This document shows positions 42,661 to 50,477 of a DNA stretch of 64,000 bases, one piece after another. Positions within the stretch are counted from its first letter, which is position 1. Every line of letters begins with the position of its first letter. This stretch comes from Rhizobium sp. R711. GTDB lineage: Bacteria; Pseudomonadota; Alphaproteobacteria; Rhizobiales; Rhizobiaceae. Below the pieces are notes generated by a model, which did not search any database, was not told the origin of the DNA, and saw only the letters and a program-made list of their open reading frames with translations. Position numbers and translations under genes: made by a program. The stretch lies in the NCBI RefSeq assembly GCF_002211365.1, contig NZ_LOKZ01000011.1, positions 1-64,000 of the forward strand, in the 5' to 3' direction.

Positions 42661-43088
42661 ATGACTGTTTGGGCTCGGCGCATCAACGCCGCAGCGATTT
42701 CGCTCGCGCTGGCGAGCTGCACTACGACACAAGCTGAATTCAACAAGAAACCATCCGCGGTCAGCAAGGCGCACTCTGCAAGACGGTGCTCGAAACACAA
42801 GACCCACTGTTCCAGCAGCAGCTCGTAACCGAGCTAAATAGGCGAGGCCTCAGTATTCCTGAATGTCAGCAGATGGTTCTGCAGCAGAAGCAAGCAGCTG
42901 CGGCGCTGGTGGCCGTTGCACTCGTCGGAACGGCTGTAGCCGTCTGCGCAAACGGCAACTGCGGGGGCGGCAATTATTACGCCCCACCATCCTACTACAG
43001 AGGGAATTGCCAGTACGACTGGCAGTATGATTCAGCCGGCCACCGCTGCGGCCATCGAAGCGCTTGGTCGCGACCAGGCGGGTCGTGA
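42661..43088 (+). pseudogene. Small lipoprotein gene, frameshifted
   Basis: From ATG 42661 the product starts as a lipoprotein (INAAAISLALASCTTTQAEF, lipobox LASC). The frame then fails and a second frame, open from about 42765, continues with ALCKTVLETQDPLFQQQLV, ELNRRGLSIPEC and a C-terminal domain YDWQYDSAGHRCGHRSAWS RPGG typical of rhizobial small lipoproteins. A single frameshift between about 42750 and 42786 joins the two. Either a decayed gene or a sequence error. An alternative is that the second frame starts at GTG 42786 as a shortened, unanchored protein. Confidence 0.6.
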
Positions 43089-43217
43089 TTTTCGAACTGC
43101 AAGGAAGCCACGCCGGTTGACGCGGCTTGCGAACATCGCCATCTGTCATGATGCCCGGGCGGGGGCAGATTTCCAAACCATCGACATGCGGCGGTCGATC
43201 CTTACGAGGAGACGCTC

Positions 43218-43445
43218 ATGCGATTCATCAATTCAAATTGGAACCCCGGCTGCATTCACTACGTCCCGCACCACGTGGACATCGTGGCCAAGTGCCATGC
43301 CTGCGGAGCGGAACGCCGGTTCGATCGTGGCAGTCTGCCACCAAGCTTGCGGCACGCCTATATCGACGAAATCCAACCTCGGCTAAAGTGTCAGACGTGC
43401 GGTGCGAAGGGCGGAGAGATGATGTTCGGGAGCGTGGAGGAGTAG
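43218..43445 (+). CDS. Small zinc-ribbon-like protein, 75 aa
   Basis: ATG 43218 follows GAGGAG. The 75-residue product holds two CxxC pairs, KCHACGAERRF and KCQTCGAKGG, 29 residues apart between their first Cys residues, enough to bind one zinc ion. No named family recognised. It lies seven bases before a DUF982 gene in the same direction; both are small and typical of rhizobial accessory DNA. Confidence 0.65.
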   Translation: MRFINSNWNPGCIHYVPHHVDIVAKCHACGAERRFDRGSLPPSLRHAYIDEIQPRLKCQTCGAKGGEMMFGSVEE

Positions 43446-43451
43446 CGTGCC

Positions 43452-43766
43452 GTGCCGGCACCTACAGACATGCTGATCAGAGCGCTCGGGATAGCGATCG
43501 ACGTTCGCCCCGGTGTCTATCGCGTGGTGACCACCGTCGAGGGCATGGCCGAGATTCTGACGCAGCGATGGCCGGAGGAGCAGCAGGGAGACGCGTGGCG
43601 GGGAGCCCTTGAGGCTTGCCTGAGAGCATTGGAAACGCAGACCAATGCAGAGGCGGCACGGGCAGCCTTCATCATGGCGGCCAAAGATGCTGGCATCCCC
43701 GTTAACGGGAATCCGGAACTGTTCGAGCCTCCCCCAAGGCGAGAGAGGCCGAAGAAGCGGCGCTGA
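43452..43766 (+). CDS. DUF982 domain protein
   Basis: A 104-residue protein from GTG 43452, with GGAGGAG upstream. The pattern VTTVEGMAEILTQRWPEEQQ, GALEACLRALE and NAEAARAAFIMAAKDAGIPV matches DUF982, a family of small proteins greatly expanded in rhizobia, of unknown function. The C-terminal tail is basic and Pro-rich (PPPRRERPKKRR). It probably shares a transcript with the zinc-ribbon-like gene. Confidence 0.8.
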   Translation: MPAPTDMLIRALGIAIDVRPGVYRVVTTVEGMAEILTQRWPEEQQGDAWRGALEACLRALETQTNAEAARAAFIMAAKDAGIPVNGNPELFEPPPRRERPKKRR

Positions 43767-43771
43767 AGCGT

Positions 43772-43803
43772 AAAAAAAGGCCGGGGCGAACCGCACCGAC
43801 CTT
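43772..43803 (-). terminator. Minus-strand rho-independent terminator
   Basis: On the minus strand the RNA folds into an 8-pair stem (AAGGUCGG / CCGGCCUU, one G-U pair; plus-strand arms 43777-43784 and 43796-43803), followed by seven U. On the plus strand the same stem has a C-A mismatch and no T-run, so it is oriented for a transcript coming from the right. Confidence 0.65.
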
Positions 43804-44114
43804 CCTCACATCGCCATTCACACCAGTGCCAGTACATCCGTGGTCAAAAGCGGAAAGCAATTTCGACATTTGCGAGCGGCAGACGTTTTCCAGCGCTCAT
43901 CAGCAATGCCGATGGGGCCGATATAGACGCTTCTTGCCCTGACCGCAACCTCAATCTTTAGTTTTGTTAACAATCTCGAATAAAAATAAAACTTGCATGA
44001 ATTCGATTGCGCGCGGAGGGCAGGTCGTGCATGGTCCACCGGCCAGCAGCCTATGATACGGGCGCTGCTGCCTTAGGGCTGAAGGCCCTGCCCCAAATGC
44101 GAAGGAGGACCGAG
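43804..44114 (-). other. Possible minus-strand small RNA or small gene
   Basis: There is no clear protein gene in this gap of about 350 bp. The minus-strand terminator on its left implies a transcript starting somewhere in 43.9-44.05 kb. An AT-rich patch at 43955-44000 (GTTAACAATC, AATAAAAATAAAAC on the plus strand) could be its promoter. A 73-codon minus-strand frame (43818-44039) spans the region, but it begins with GTG and no ribosome binding site, so an untranslated RNA is as likely. Confidence 0.3.
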
Positions 44115-44393
44115 ATGTCTTCCGAATTACACGCGGTCTTGAAGTCTAAAGACCTCCTCATGTTGCAAGGCGTGTTGGATGCGGCTGGATATTCTTCAGC
44201 CAGTAGCATTAAGCATCCTGAACGATACAATGTCGCGGCGAAACTGCTTGTCGAACGTTTGCAAGGCGGGATGACCTCGGCGGACGACCTCGCCAAGGAA
44301 CTGGAAAAGCACTTTGGCTCAGTGCTTTCGTCAATCTCTCCACCAAGCTTCGAGCGCACACGCGCCTCCATTCAAGGTCGACCTCTCCGATAG
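44115..44393 (+). CDS. Small hypothetical protein, 92 aa
   Basis: ATG 44115 follows a strong AAGGAGG. The 92-residue soluble product is helical (LKSKDLLMLQGVLDAAGY near the start; ADDLAKELEKHFGS later). I do not recognise the family. The strong start signal and normal composition support a real gene in the accessory region. Confidence 0.6.
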   Translation: MSSELHAVLKSKDLLMLQGVLDAAGYSSASSIKHPERYNVAAKLLVERLQGGMTSADDLAKELEKHFGSVLSSISPPSFERTRASIQGRPLR

Positions 44394-44497
44394 CTATTTC
44401 GGAGAACTGCAAACTTCTTGCCTTCCAGATAGCGAGCGAACGGCGCGTAAGACGGTATCCCGGCCGGGAGGGTGGACGCACGACGCTGAAGCCTGAG

Positions 44498-44794
44498 CTA
44501 CCACCTGTTGGAATCGCGCTCACGCTCCTCGACTGCCCGGCGCATGGCGTCCTCACGACCGCACTCGTATTTTTCCATATGGTAGCGGATCAATGACTGG
44601 CGGCGCCCTTCATCCATGATGGCGAAAACGCTTCGGAAGCGTCGCTCGATGTCTGATTTGGCTGCATCGGATCGTTGGCGAGCGGCCATCAGTTTCGAAA
44701 TTACATGGTACGCCAGTAACCCTACCAGTACGCCCACCACAAGGCTAAGAACGGATTCCCGACTAACCAGAGCTCCAAGATCGATGTACGCCAT
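44498..44794 (-). CDS. Small membrane protein, 98 aa
   Basis: From the ATG at 44794 (AGGGGGATGAC upstream) the 98-residue product has one membrane span near its N-terminus (VLSLVVGVLVGLLAYHVI), then a long charged helix (AARQRSDAAKSDIERRFRSV, continuing to EERERDSNRW). This is a membrane-anchored cytoplasmic coiled-coil-like layout. No family recognised. ATG 44809 is an in-frame alternative. Confidence 0.6.
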   Translation of the reverse strand: MAYIDLGALVSRESVLSLVVGVLVGLLAYHVISKLMAARQRSDAAKSDIERRFRSVFAIMDEGRRQSLIRYHMEKYECGREDAMRRAVEERERDSNRW

Positions 44795-44951
44795 GTCATC
44801 CCCCTGCATCGGAGCATGAAGGGGACCGGTGTTTGTGTCTATTACACCGTTTAGGCGACCCCAAGACAGCTTGACTCTCGCGTGCACCCCCTGTCACGCT
44901 GCACCAATGGAGAGTGGAGGCACAGCATGTTCCCAGGGAGCGGTAAGGTCC

Positions 44952-45278
44952 ATGACGACACGCTTTGCCGCGCTGATCAGCATCTGCGTCATGCTATCGG
45001 GATGCTGGGGATGCGATCGCCACCTGCCTCCGTTGCTGCGCGATTTGAGGGCTGTCTACGAAGGGGACATGTTCAGTGACGGATGCGGACCTCCCGAAGG
45101 GAAGAAACAGGCCTTTACACCCGAGTTTACAAGGCGCTTGCAGGCACTGTTTCCCGCCGGCAGTGATGCGGCTGGTATAGAGCGGGCCTTCAATCGATGG
45201 GGTTCAAGGTTGTTTCACCTTGTCCTAAGTACAATCCGAATGTTCGTCTGGCCCAGTTTGTCCAAAAAGGGTGTCTAA
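44952..45278 (+). pseudogene. Small lipoprotein gene, frameshifted near its 3' end
   Basis: ATG 44952 gives a lipoprotein signal (ISICVMLSGC), then a soluble region with EGDMFSDGCGPPEGKKQAF. After NRWG the frame gives an unlikely tail. The next frame instead gives GFKVVSPCPKYNPNVRLAQF and VQKGCLTPMDAKVRW, which fits the preceding protein. A missing G in the GGGG run at about 45198-45201 explains the switch. The second frame runs into the truncated recombinase at about 45300. Real decay and sequencing error are both possible. Confidence 0.55.
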
Positions 45279-45299
45279 CCCCGATGGACGCCAAGGTAA

Positions 45300-45947
45300 G
45301 ATGGCTTATCAATCGTCGGCGCCGATCGATCGGGACCACGTGTCGTTTGCAGCACGCATAAGGAATCCGGCAGCTGTGATAATAATGGCCGATATTATGT
45401 AGAGAAGATCGAGCGAGACGTAATCGAGCGCCTACGCGGGATGTTTGCCGATACCGCCGTCATCGACGCCTATGTCGAGGAATACAAGGCCGAGAGCAAG
45501 CGAATTGCCATGGAACGCCGCAACAGCCGGGGTGCGAAGGAAACCGCGCTGGCGGACGTGCAGGGACAGATTGCGCGCGTGCTAGAACAGGTGGCAAAAG
45601 GAACGATCGACGAAGACGACGTTCTGGCAATTCTGCCTGGGCTCAAATCCGAACGCAGCCGGTTGAAGGCAGATCTTGAGGCGGAGGAACCGCCAACGAA
45701 CATCATCGAGATCAAGCCAAAGGCGGTCGAGAAGTTCAGGGAAGATTTGGAGAGCCTTGCGGAAATCCTGAGGGTGCGAGGCGCGGAGCCAAGCCTTGCA
45801 ATGGCGAAGGCGTTCAGGGAGGTCGTTTCCGCTGTGGTCGTCTACCCGCGCAAAGCTGGCGAACAATATCAGTACGAAATCAAGGGATGGCTATCTGGAA
45901 TCGCCGGACCGGAATTGTCGGCTGTGCCCGACCTGAGACATAGGTAA
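45300..45947 (+). pseudogene. Serine recombinase, C-terminal fragment
   Basis: The plus-strand frame starts inside the recombinase zinc-ribbon (VVCSTHKESGSCDNNGRYYV), then EKIERDVIERLRGMF and a coiled-coil segment rich in Glu/Lys (about 45560-45720). It ends GWLSGIAGPELSAVPDLRHR, whose last residues come from the end of the adjacent IS. The catalytic resolvase domain and DNA-binding recombinase domain are missing, so the protein is inactive. Both ends are broken: the left against a lipoprotein remnant, the right by the IS. Confidence 0.82.
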
Positions 45948-46355
45948 CAGATCGTACCTCTAAGACATGGGTGACAAGCTCGTGCCGAACGGGTTGTCGA
46001 TGGTTTGCAAGGTCCTCTGCTCCAGGTCGATATATCCGAGATCATAGTGCATGAAGCTGACGAGCCAAATACCGTCGTCGACTTCCTTGATGCCGAGTTT
46101 CTGTCCGGCCAGCACGGTGGAGATATTGATCTTCTTGCGGTGCATGCAGATGCGGCCGCAATTGGTCACCAGTGCGTCACGGTCGTGGAACGGATAATCG
46201 ATCTCCGGTAGCCCGTTATATCGGCGCGCCGATGGCGTGTAGAGATCGACCGGCACCTTCATCGCCAGGGCTTCATGCGGCCGTTCGGTATTGAATTCGC
46301 TGACGAATGCATCGAAGCGGGCCTGCTGCTGCAGGATATTTCTGCCGGGTGGACA
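45923..46355 (-). mobile_element. IS481-like element remnant with transposase C-terminus
   Basis: The minus strand encodes the C-terminal part of an integrase-core transposase: ARFDAFVSEFNTERPHEAL is the conserved block with the catalytic Glu-containing region, followed by VPVDLYTPSARRYNGLPEID and LQTIDNPFGTSLSPMS. The element tip begins TGTGCCCGACC at 45923 and contains ACATAGGTAACAG, the same terminal sequence as at 41.3 kb. The N-terminal part and other end are missing; the break at about 46355 is ten bases from the tRNA 3' end. Its tip lies inside the recombinase gene. Confidence 0.85.
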
Positions 46356-46364
46356 CTGTTTTAA

Positions 46365-46441
46365 TGGTAGCGGAGGAGGGATTTGAACCCCCGACACAAG
46401 GATTATGATTCCTCTGCTCTGACCTACTGAGCTACTCCGCC
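46365..46441 (-). tRNA. tRNA-Met (CAT), elongator type
   Basis: The minus-strand sequence folds as a tRNA of 77 bases including encoded CCA. The acceptor starts GGCGGAG and ends CTCCGCTACCA. The D arm is GCTC...GAGC, the anticodon stem GAGGA/TCCTT encloses loop ATCATAA with anticodon CAT, and the T arm holds GGTTCAAATCC. The long-lived rhizobial elongator Met tRNA has this sequence pattern, though a CAT anticodon could also be Ile after lysidine modification. Confidence 0.93.
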
Positions 46442-46550
46442 ACTGGTCAACGGTGCCGTTCGCGATGCGGAGGCCCGTGGGATGAGCGGCTTATAAGGTG
46501 CGCCTCGGCTTTATGTCAAGCGCATGATCGAGAAAATACCACGGGCTTTT

Positions 46551-47750
46551 TCAGGCTGCGACTGGGCTGGCCAGCAGCGCCTTTAGCGAGGCTTCCGCCG
46601 CCGGTTCGCGCTCAGAGCGTTCGATGAAACCACCACCATAAACCCGCGCGTCGTCGCCGGGCGCCGAATAGAGTGCACAGGCCTGGCCCGGCGCAACGCC
46701 GGCTTCCCCGATTGCGAGGTCGACATAGATACCGGTCGCATCGGCATGCAGGACAGCGGGTGTCGGTGCACGCGTCGAGCGGACCTTGGCAAAGCAAGCG
46801 AAGCCCTCGCCAGAGGCCGCCTCGGCAAGCGGCTCGTCGCCCAGCCAGTTGACATCGCGCAGATAGACACGGTGCGTTTCCAGCGCTTCTTTCGGCCCGA
46901 CGATAACCCGACGCGAGCGAGCATCGAGATAGACGACGTAGAGCGGCTCGCCGGTGGCAATCCCGATGCCGCGGCGCTGGCCGATGGTGTAATGCAGGAT
47001 GCCTTCATGCTGGCCCAGCACGCGGCCGTCGAGGTGGACGATCTCGCCGGCGAGGGCCGCATTCGGCTTCAGCTTGTTGATGATGTCGGAGTATTTGCCC
47101 TGCGGCACGAAACAGATGTCCTGGCTGTCAGCCTTCTTGGCGACCACCAGACCCATTTCTTCGGCAAGCTTGCGGGTTTCGGCCTTGGGCAGACCGCCAA
47201 GCGGGAAGCGCAGATAATCGATCTGCTCCTGTGTCGTCGCGAACAGGAAGTAGCTTTGGTCGCGATCGGCATCGGCCGGGCGATAAAGCGCGCGGCGACC
47301 GGGATTGCCGGGAGCCGGATTGGGCCGCGAGCGAATGTAGTGACCGGTCGCCAGTGCGTCGGCGCCGAGCTCCTTGGCGGTTGCCAGGAGATCCGCGAAC
47401 TTGACGGTCTGATTGCACGAGACGCAGGGGATTGGCGTCTCTCCGGCCACATAGCTTTCCATGAAGGGGTTGATCACCGTGTCGCGGAACCGCTTCTCGT
47501 AGTCCAAGACATAGTGCGGGATGCCGAGCGTCTCGCAAACGCGACGGGCATCGTCAATATCCTGGCCGGCACAGCAGGAACCGGCGCGGTGAACGGCCGC
47601 ACCGTGGTCGTAAAGCTGCAGCGTGATGCCGATCACGTCATAGCCCTGACGTTTGAGAATGCCTGCCACCACGGAGCTGTCAACGCCGCCGGACATGGCG
47701 ACGACAACGCGGGTATCTTCCGGCTTCTTGTCAAAATCCAGTGTGTTCAC
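46551..47750 (-). CDS. mnmA: tRNA-specific 2-thiouridylase MnmA
   Basis: Adds sulfur to the wobble uridine of Lys, Glu and Gln tRNAs, using ATP. The 399-residue protein starts with the PP-loop [13 protein letters not shown]. The two catalytic Cys are in the [12 protein letters not shown] region and in [15 protein letters not shown]. The family motif [12 protein letters not shown] and the central [20 protein letters not shown] are present. GTG 47750 gives the usual N-terminus [17 protein letters not shown]; its ribosome binding site is weak. It stands alone, next to a tRNA gene. Confidence 0.95.
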   Translation of the reverse strand: MNTLDFDKKPEDTRVVVAMSGGVDSSVVAGILKRQGYDVIGITLQLYDHGAAVHRAGSCCAGQDIDDARRVCETLGIPHYVLDYEKRFRDTVINPFMESYVAGETPIPCVSCNQTVKFADLLATAKELGADALATGHYIRSRPNPAPGNPGRRALYRPADADRDQSYFLFATTQEQIDYLRFPLGGLPKAETRKLAEEMGLVVAKKADSQDICFVPQGKYSDIINKLKPNAALAGEIVHLDGRVLGQHEGILHYTIGQRRGIGIATGEPLYVVYLDARSRRVIVGPKEALETHRVYLRDVNWLGDEPLAEAASGEGFACFAKVRSTRAPTPAVLHADATGIYVDLAIGEAGVAPGQACALYSAPGDDARVYGGGFIERSEREPAAEASLKALLASPVAA

Positions 47751-47929
47751 GGGTGGCTGCCAATTCTAAGCTTGTTGCAATCCGCCCATCAGAGCCGGCG
47801 GATTTCAGGTGTCCGCGCGGGATCGGCCGCCGGACTTTCGTTGGCGAGGATATAGAAAGGATTGGGTTCCGGCGCAAGAGGCGGACAATTTGCGGGCATC
47901 TCCGAAAGCGGATTCCCCCCGCAATCGCT

Positions 47930-49339
47930 TCAGAGTGTCCCGAACAGCCTCCAGGCCATTCCGGCCACTGCACATGCGAGCAGCGTCGGAATAACCGACA
48001 TTCTGAACCGGAAGATTGCAATGGCGGCGGCGACGCTAAGAACGAGCGACGGCAGGGCCAGCGACGACCATACGGGCAGCTCGATCCAAATAGGACCAAA
48101 CCGGTGGATGCTGGTCTCGGTAAACAGGAAGTGCAGACCGAACCAGATGGCGAGGTTCAGGATGACGCCCACGACGGCAGCGGTGATAGCCGACATCGCG
48201 CTCGCCAGCGTCGCATTGCCCCGGAGCTTTTCAATGAAAGGCGCACCGAGGAAAATCCAGAGGAAGCATGGCACGAACGTCACCCAGGTCGTAAGCATCG
48301 CTGCCAGCGTCGCTGATGTGATCGGATCGAGGTTACCGGGATCGCGGTAGGCGCCCATGAACCCCACGAATTGTAGAACCATGATCAGTGGCCCCGGCGT
48401 GGTCTCGGCCATGCCGAGACCGTCGAGCATCTCCGTCGGGCGCAGCCAGCCATAGTGCTGCACCGCCTCCTGCGCGACATAGGCAAGCACGGCATATGCG
48501 CCGCCAAAGGTAACGACGGCCATCTTGCTGAAGAAGACACCAATCTGCGTGAACACATCATCGCCGCCGCGAAAAACATAGAGCAGCAGAAGCGGCCCGA
48601 GCCAGAGCGCCAGCAGCACAGCCGAAATCTTAAGCGACCACACCAGGTTCGGCCGCGCATGGATCGGCGTTTCCTCGCCAAGTGCGGAATCCGCATCTGC
48701 AAGGGCGTGACCGGCAGCGGCTTTGTGGCCGTTGCCGGCCTGGAAAAGCCGCGAGCCGGACTTCGAACCCACGAAACCTGTGATCGCCGCGATCAGAATG
48801 ATCAGCGGGAACGGCACGTGAAGAACAAAGATGCCCACGAAGGCCGCGGCCGCGATGGCGACCATCGCGGGATTCCTGAGCGCCCTGCCCCCGATCCGAA
48901 TGACGGCTTGCACAACGACCGCAAGCACGGCGGCCTTGAGGCCGAAGAACATCCCCTCGACGGCGTCGAGGTTTCCAAACACCACGTAGACGTAGCTGAG
49001 GGCAAGGATGGACAGGAAGCCGGGCAGGACGAAAAGGATACCAGCCACAAGCCCTCCCGCCGTCCTATGCATGAGCCAACCGATGTAGATGGCGAGTTGC
49101 TGCGCCTCGGGCCCGGGCAACAGCATGCAGTAGTTGAGGGCATGCAGAAACCGATGTTCGCCGATCCACTTCTTTTCGTCGACGACAATCCTGTGCATGA
49201 CGGCGATCTGCCCGGCTGGGCCACCGAAGCTCAACGCCGCCACGCGCAGCCAGACACGAAACGCCTCGCCAAAGGGGATGCCGTGGCTCGTCCGACCCGC
49301 CGTCTTGTCGGCGGGCGTATCCGTCACAAGGTTGGCCAT
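47930..49339 (-). CDS. chrA: Chromate efflux transporter ChrA
   Basis: Inner-membrane chromate exporter, 469 residues, the long form with two CHR domains. The first begins FGEAFRVWLRVAALSFGGPA, the second FFSKMAVVTFGGAYAVLAYV. Each has the family GGP/GGA turn and a following PGP (LLPGPEAQQLA; TTPGPLIMVLQF). The ATG at 49339 is preceded by AAGGAAA and lies one base past the chrB stop, so translation is coupled. A linker rich in Ala separates the two halves (about residues 205-240). Confidence 0.95.
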   Translation of the reverse strand: MANLVTDTPADKTAGRTSHGIPFGEAFRVWLRVAALSFGGPAGQIAVMHRIVVDEKKWIGEHRFLHALNYCMLLPGPEAQQLAIYIGWLMHRTAGGLVAGILFVLPGFLSILALSYVYVVFGNLDAVEGMFFGLKAAVLAVVVQAVIRIGGRALRNPAMVAIAAAAFVGIFVLHVPFPLIILIAAITGFVGSKSGSRLFQAGNGHKAAAGHALADADSALGEETPIHARPNLVWSLKISAVLLALWLGPLLLLYVFRGGDDVFTQIGVFFSKMAVVTFGGAYAVLAYVAQEAVQHYGWLRPTEMLDGLGMAETTPGPLIMVLQFVGFMGAYRDPGNLDPITSATLAAMLTTWVTFVPCFLWIFLGAPFIEKLRGNATLASAMSAITAAVVGVILNLAIWFGLHFLFTETSIHRFGPIWIELPVWSSLALPSLVLSVAAAIAIFRFRMSVIPTLLACAVAGMAWRLFGTL

Positions 49340-49340
49340 C

Positions 49341-50156
49341 TCAGTTTCCTTTTTTCGCAGAGGGCCAATTGTGTGTCTCGTCGGTCGCATCGCGGCACCA
49401 TCGATAGAAGGCATCGTACAAGGTCATACCCGCCTGCAATTGCTCGAGGTCGTCGGCAAACATCCGCGAAAGTCCGAGCGAGGCCGCCAGCAATCCCGCC
49501 GCTTCGGGCGCGAGATCGAGCCTCGCAGTGTCGGCGGCCCTGACGATCGTCGCCAGCCTGAGGAGCGGCTGGGATTGAAGAGCGAACTCCTCGACCATGA
49601 CGTCAAAGGAGCATCGATCGCCGCGGTGGCTCCAGAAGACGTCCTCGATATCGAAAGCTGTTGCCCCGAAACGGTCGGCCACCATCAGCACCTCAGGGGT
49701 AGGAACGAACAGGAAAACGGCCGCCGGATCCACGAAACGGCGGATCAACCAGGGGCACGCGATGCGATCGATCTTCGGGCGGCCACGAGTGACCCAAACA
49801 GTCCTCCCCTTCGCGTCGCGAGGCGGCAGCTTATCCTCGGGCACTGCGAGACCGCCTGCCTTGATCCATGCCTCGAACCCGCCTTCGAGTGTTTCGGCCT
49901 GCACACCCATGACCCGAAGATGCGCGGCAACGCCGTGGCTGAGCTTGGCGCCATGGTGGCAGACGATGACGGCCGGGCTTCGGATTTCAGCGCCCCACAA
50001 CTCCACATCCTTGAATGGCCTGCGCACCGATCCGGGAATGAGACGGGGATCGGCGGAAAAGTCCTCGTCATTGCGCACATCGATCAAGGCAGGCGCACCT
50101 GGCGTCCCGATGAGGCGGTTCAGTTTATCGGTTGAGATTTCGGTAAATGACGGCAT
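49341..50156 (-). CDS. chrB: Rhodanese-ChrB fusion protein
   Basis: A 271-residue fusion. The N-terminal 110 residues form a rhodanese domain with the active-site Cys in VIVCHHGAKLSHG. The C-terminal domain is the ChrB family, starting VWVTRGRPKIDRIACPWLIR and continuing with SHRGDRCSFDVM. ChrB proteins of chromate operons are described as chromate-responsive regulators. Whether the rhodanese form regulates or acts on sulfur is unclear. ATG 50156 follows GGAGG. The gene is translationally coupled to chrA. Confidence 0.92.
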   Translation of the reverse strand: MPSFTEISTDKLNRLIGTPGAPALIDVRNDEDFSADPRLIPGSVRRPFKDVELWGAEIRSPAVIVCHHGAKLSHGVAAHLRVMGVQAETLEGGFEAWIKAGGLAVPEDKLPPRDAKGRTVWVTRGRPKIDRIACPWLIRRFVDPAAVFLFVPTPEVLMVADRFGATAFDIEDVFWSHRGDRCSFDVMVEEFALQSQPLLRLATIVRAADTARLDLAPEAAGLLAASLGLSRMFADDLEQLQAGMTLYDAFYRWCRDATDETHNWPSAKKGN

Positions 50157-50238
50157 CGCGCGTCCTCCGTTCTAGCGGCTTTGTTGGACGCGACTCTTCG
50201 GCTGGCGCCTCGTGGGGTGATCGCGACCCCATGAGCCA

Positions 50239-50267
50239 TATGATCCACGGTGGATGAGCTATGTCAA
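50239..50267 (-). promoter_or_regulatory. Candidate chrBA promoter with dyad in the spacer
   Basis: Minus-strand TTGACA (50267-50262) is followed, 18 bases on, by the -10-like TCATAT. The perfect dyad ATCCAC-G-GTGGAT (50243-50255) sits in the spacer, where a bound repressor would block RNA polymerase. The rest of the 320-bp gap between chrB and the divergent MFS gene shows no gene. The -10 match is weak (three of six), so the promoter is tentative. Confidence 0.45.
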
Positions 50268-50477
50268 CACTTTCCAACAGCCTGCTATGTCGGCAAGCAA
50301 TTGAGATGTAAGGATTGATGCCGCAGCGGCCAGGCGGAAGCAATGCTGCTCCGAAGACTGCGCGAGGAAAACCGCGAAACGTGTCAGCGCGCTCCGGACC
50401 GGTAACGGCTCTTCAGGTCGCCGTCAGATTTTGAAAGCAGAAGACCCGTCGCGGGCAGTTGTGAAAGGTAGTTCGAT

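Noticed and set aside
46365..46441. A duplicated tRNA-Met 3' end that would mark the other end of an island
   Set aside because: I looked for the tRNA 3' sequence elsewhere in the window and saw no second copy, so no attachment-site pair is claimed.
46746..47855. 369-codon plus-strand frame over mnmA
   Set aside because: Antisense to mnmA with intact catalytic motifs; no family resemblance.
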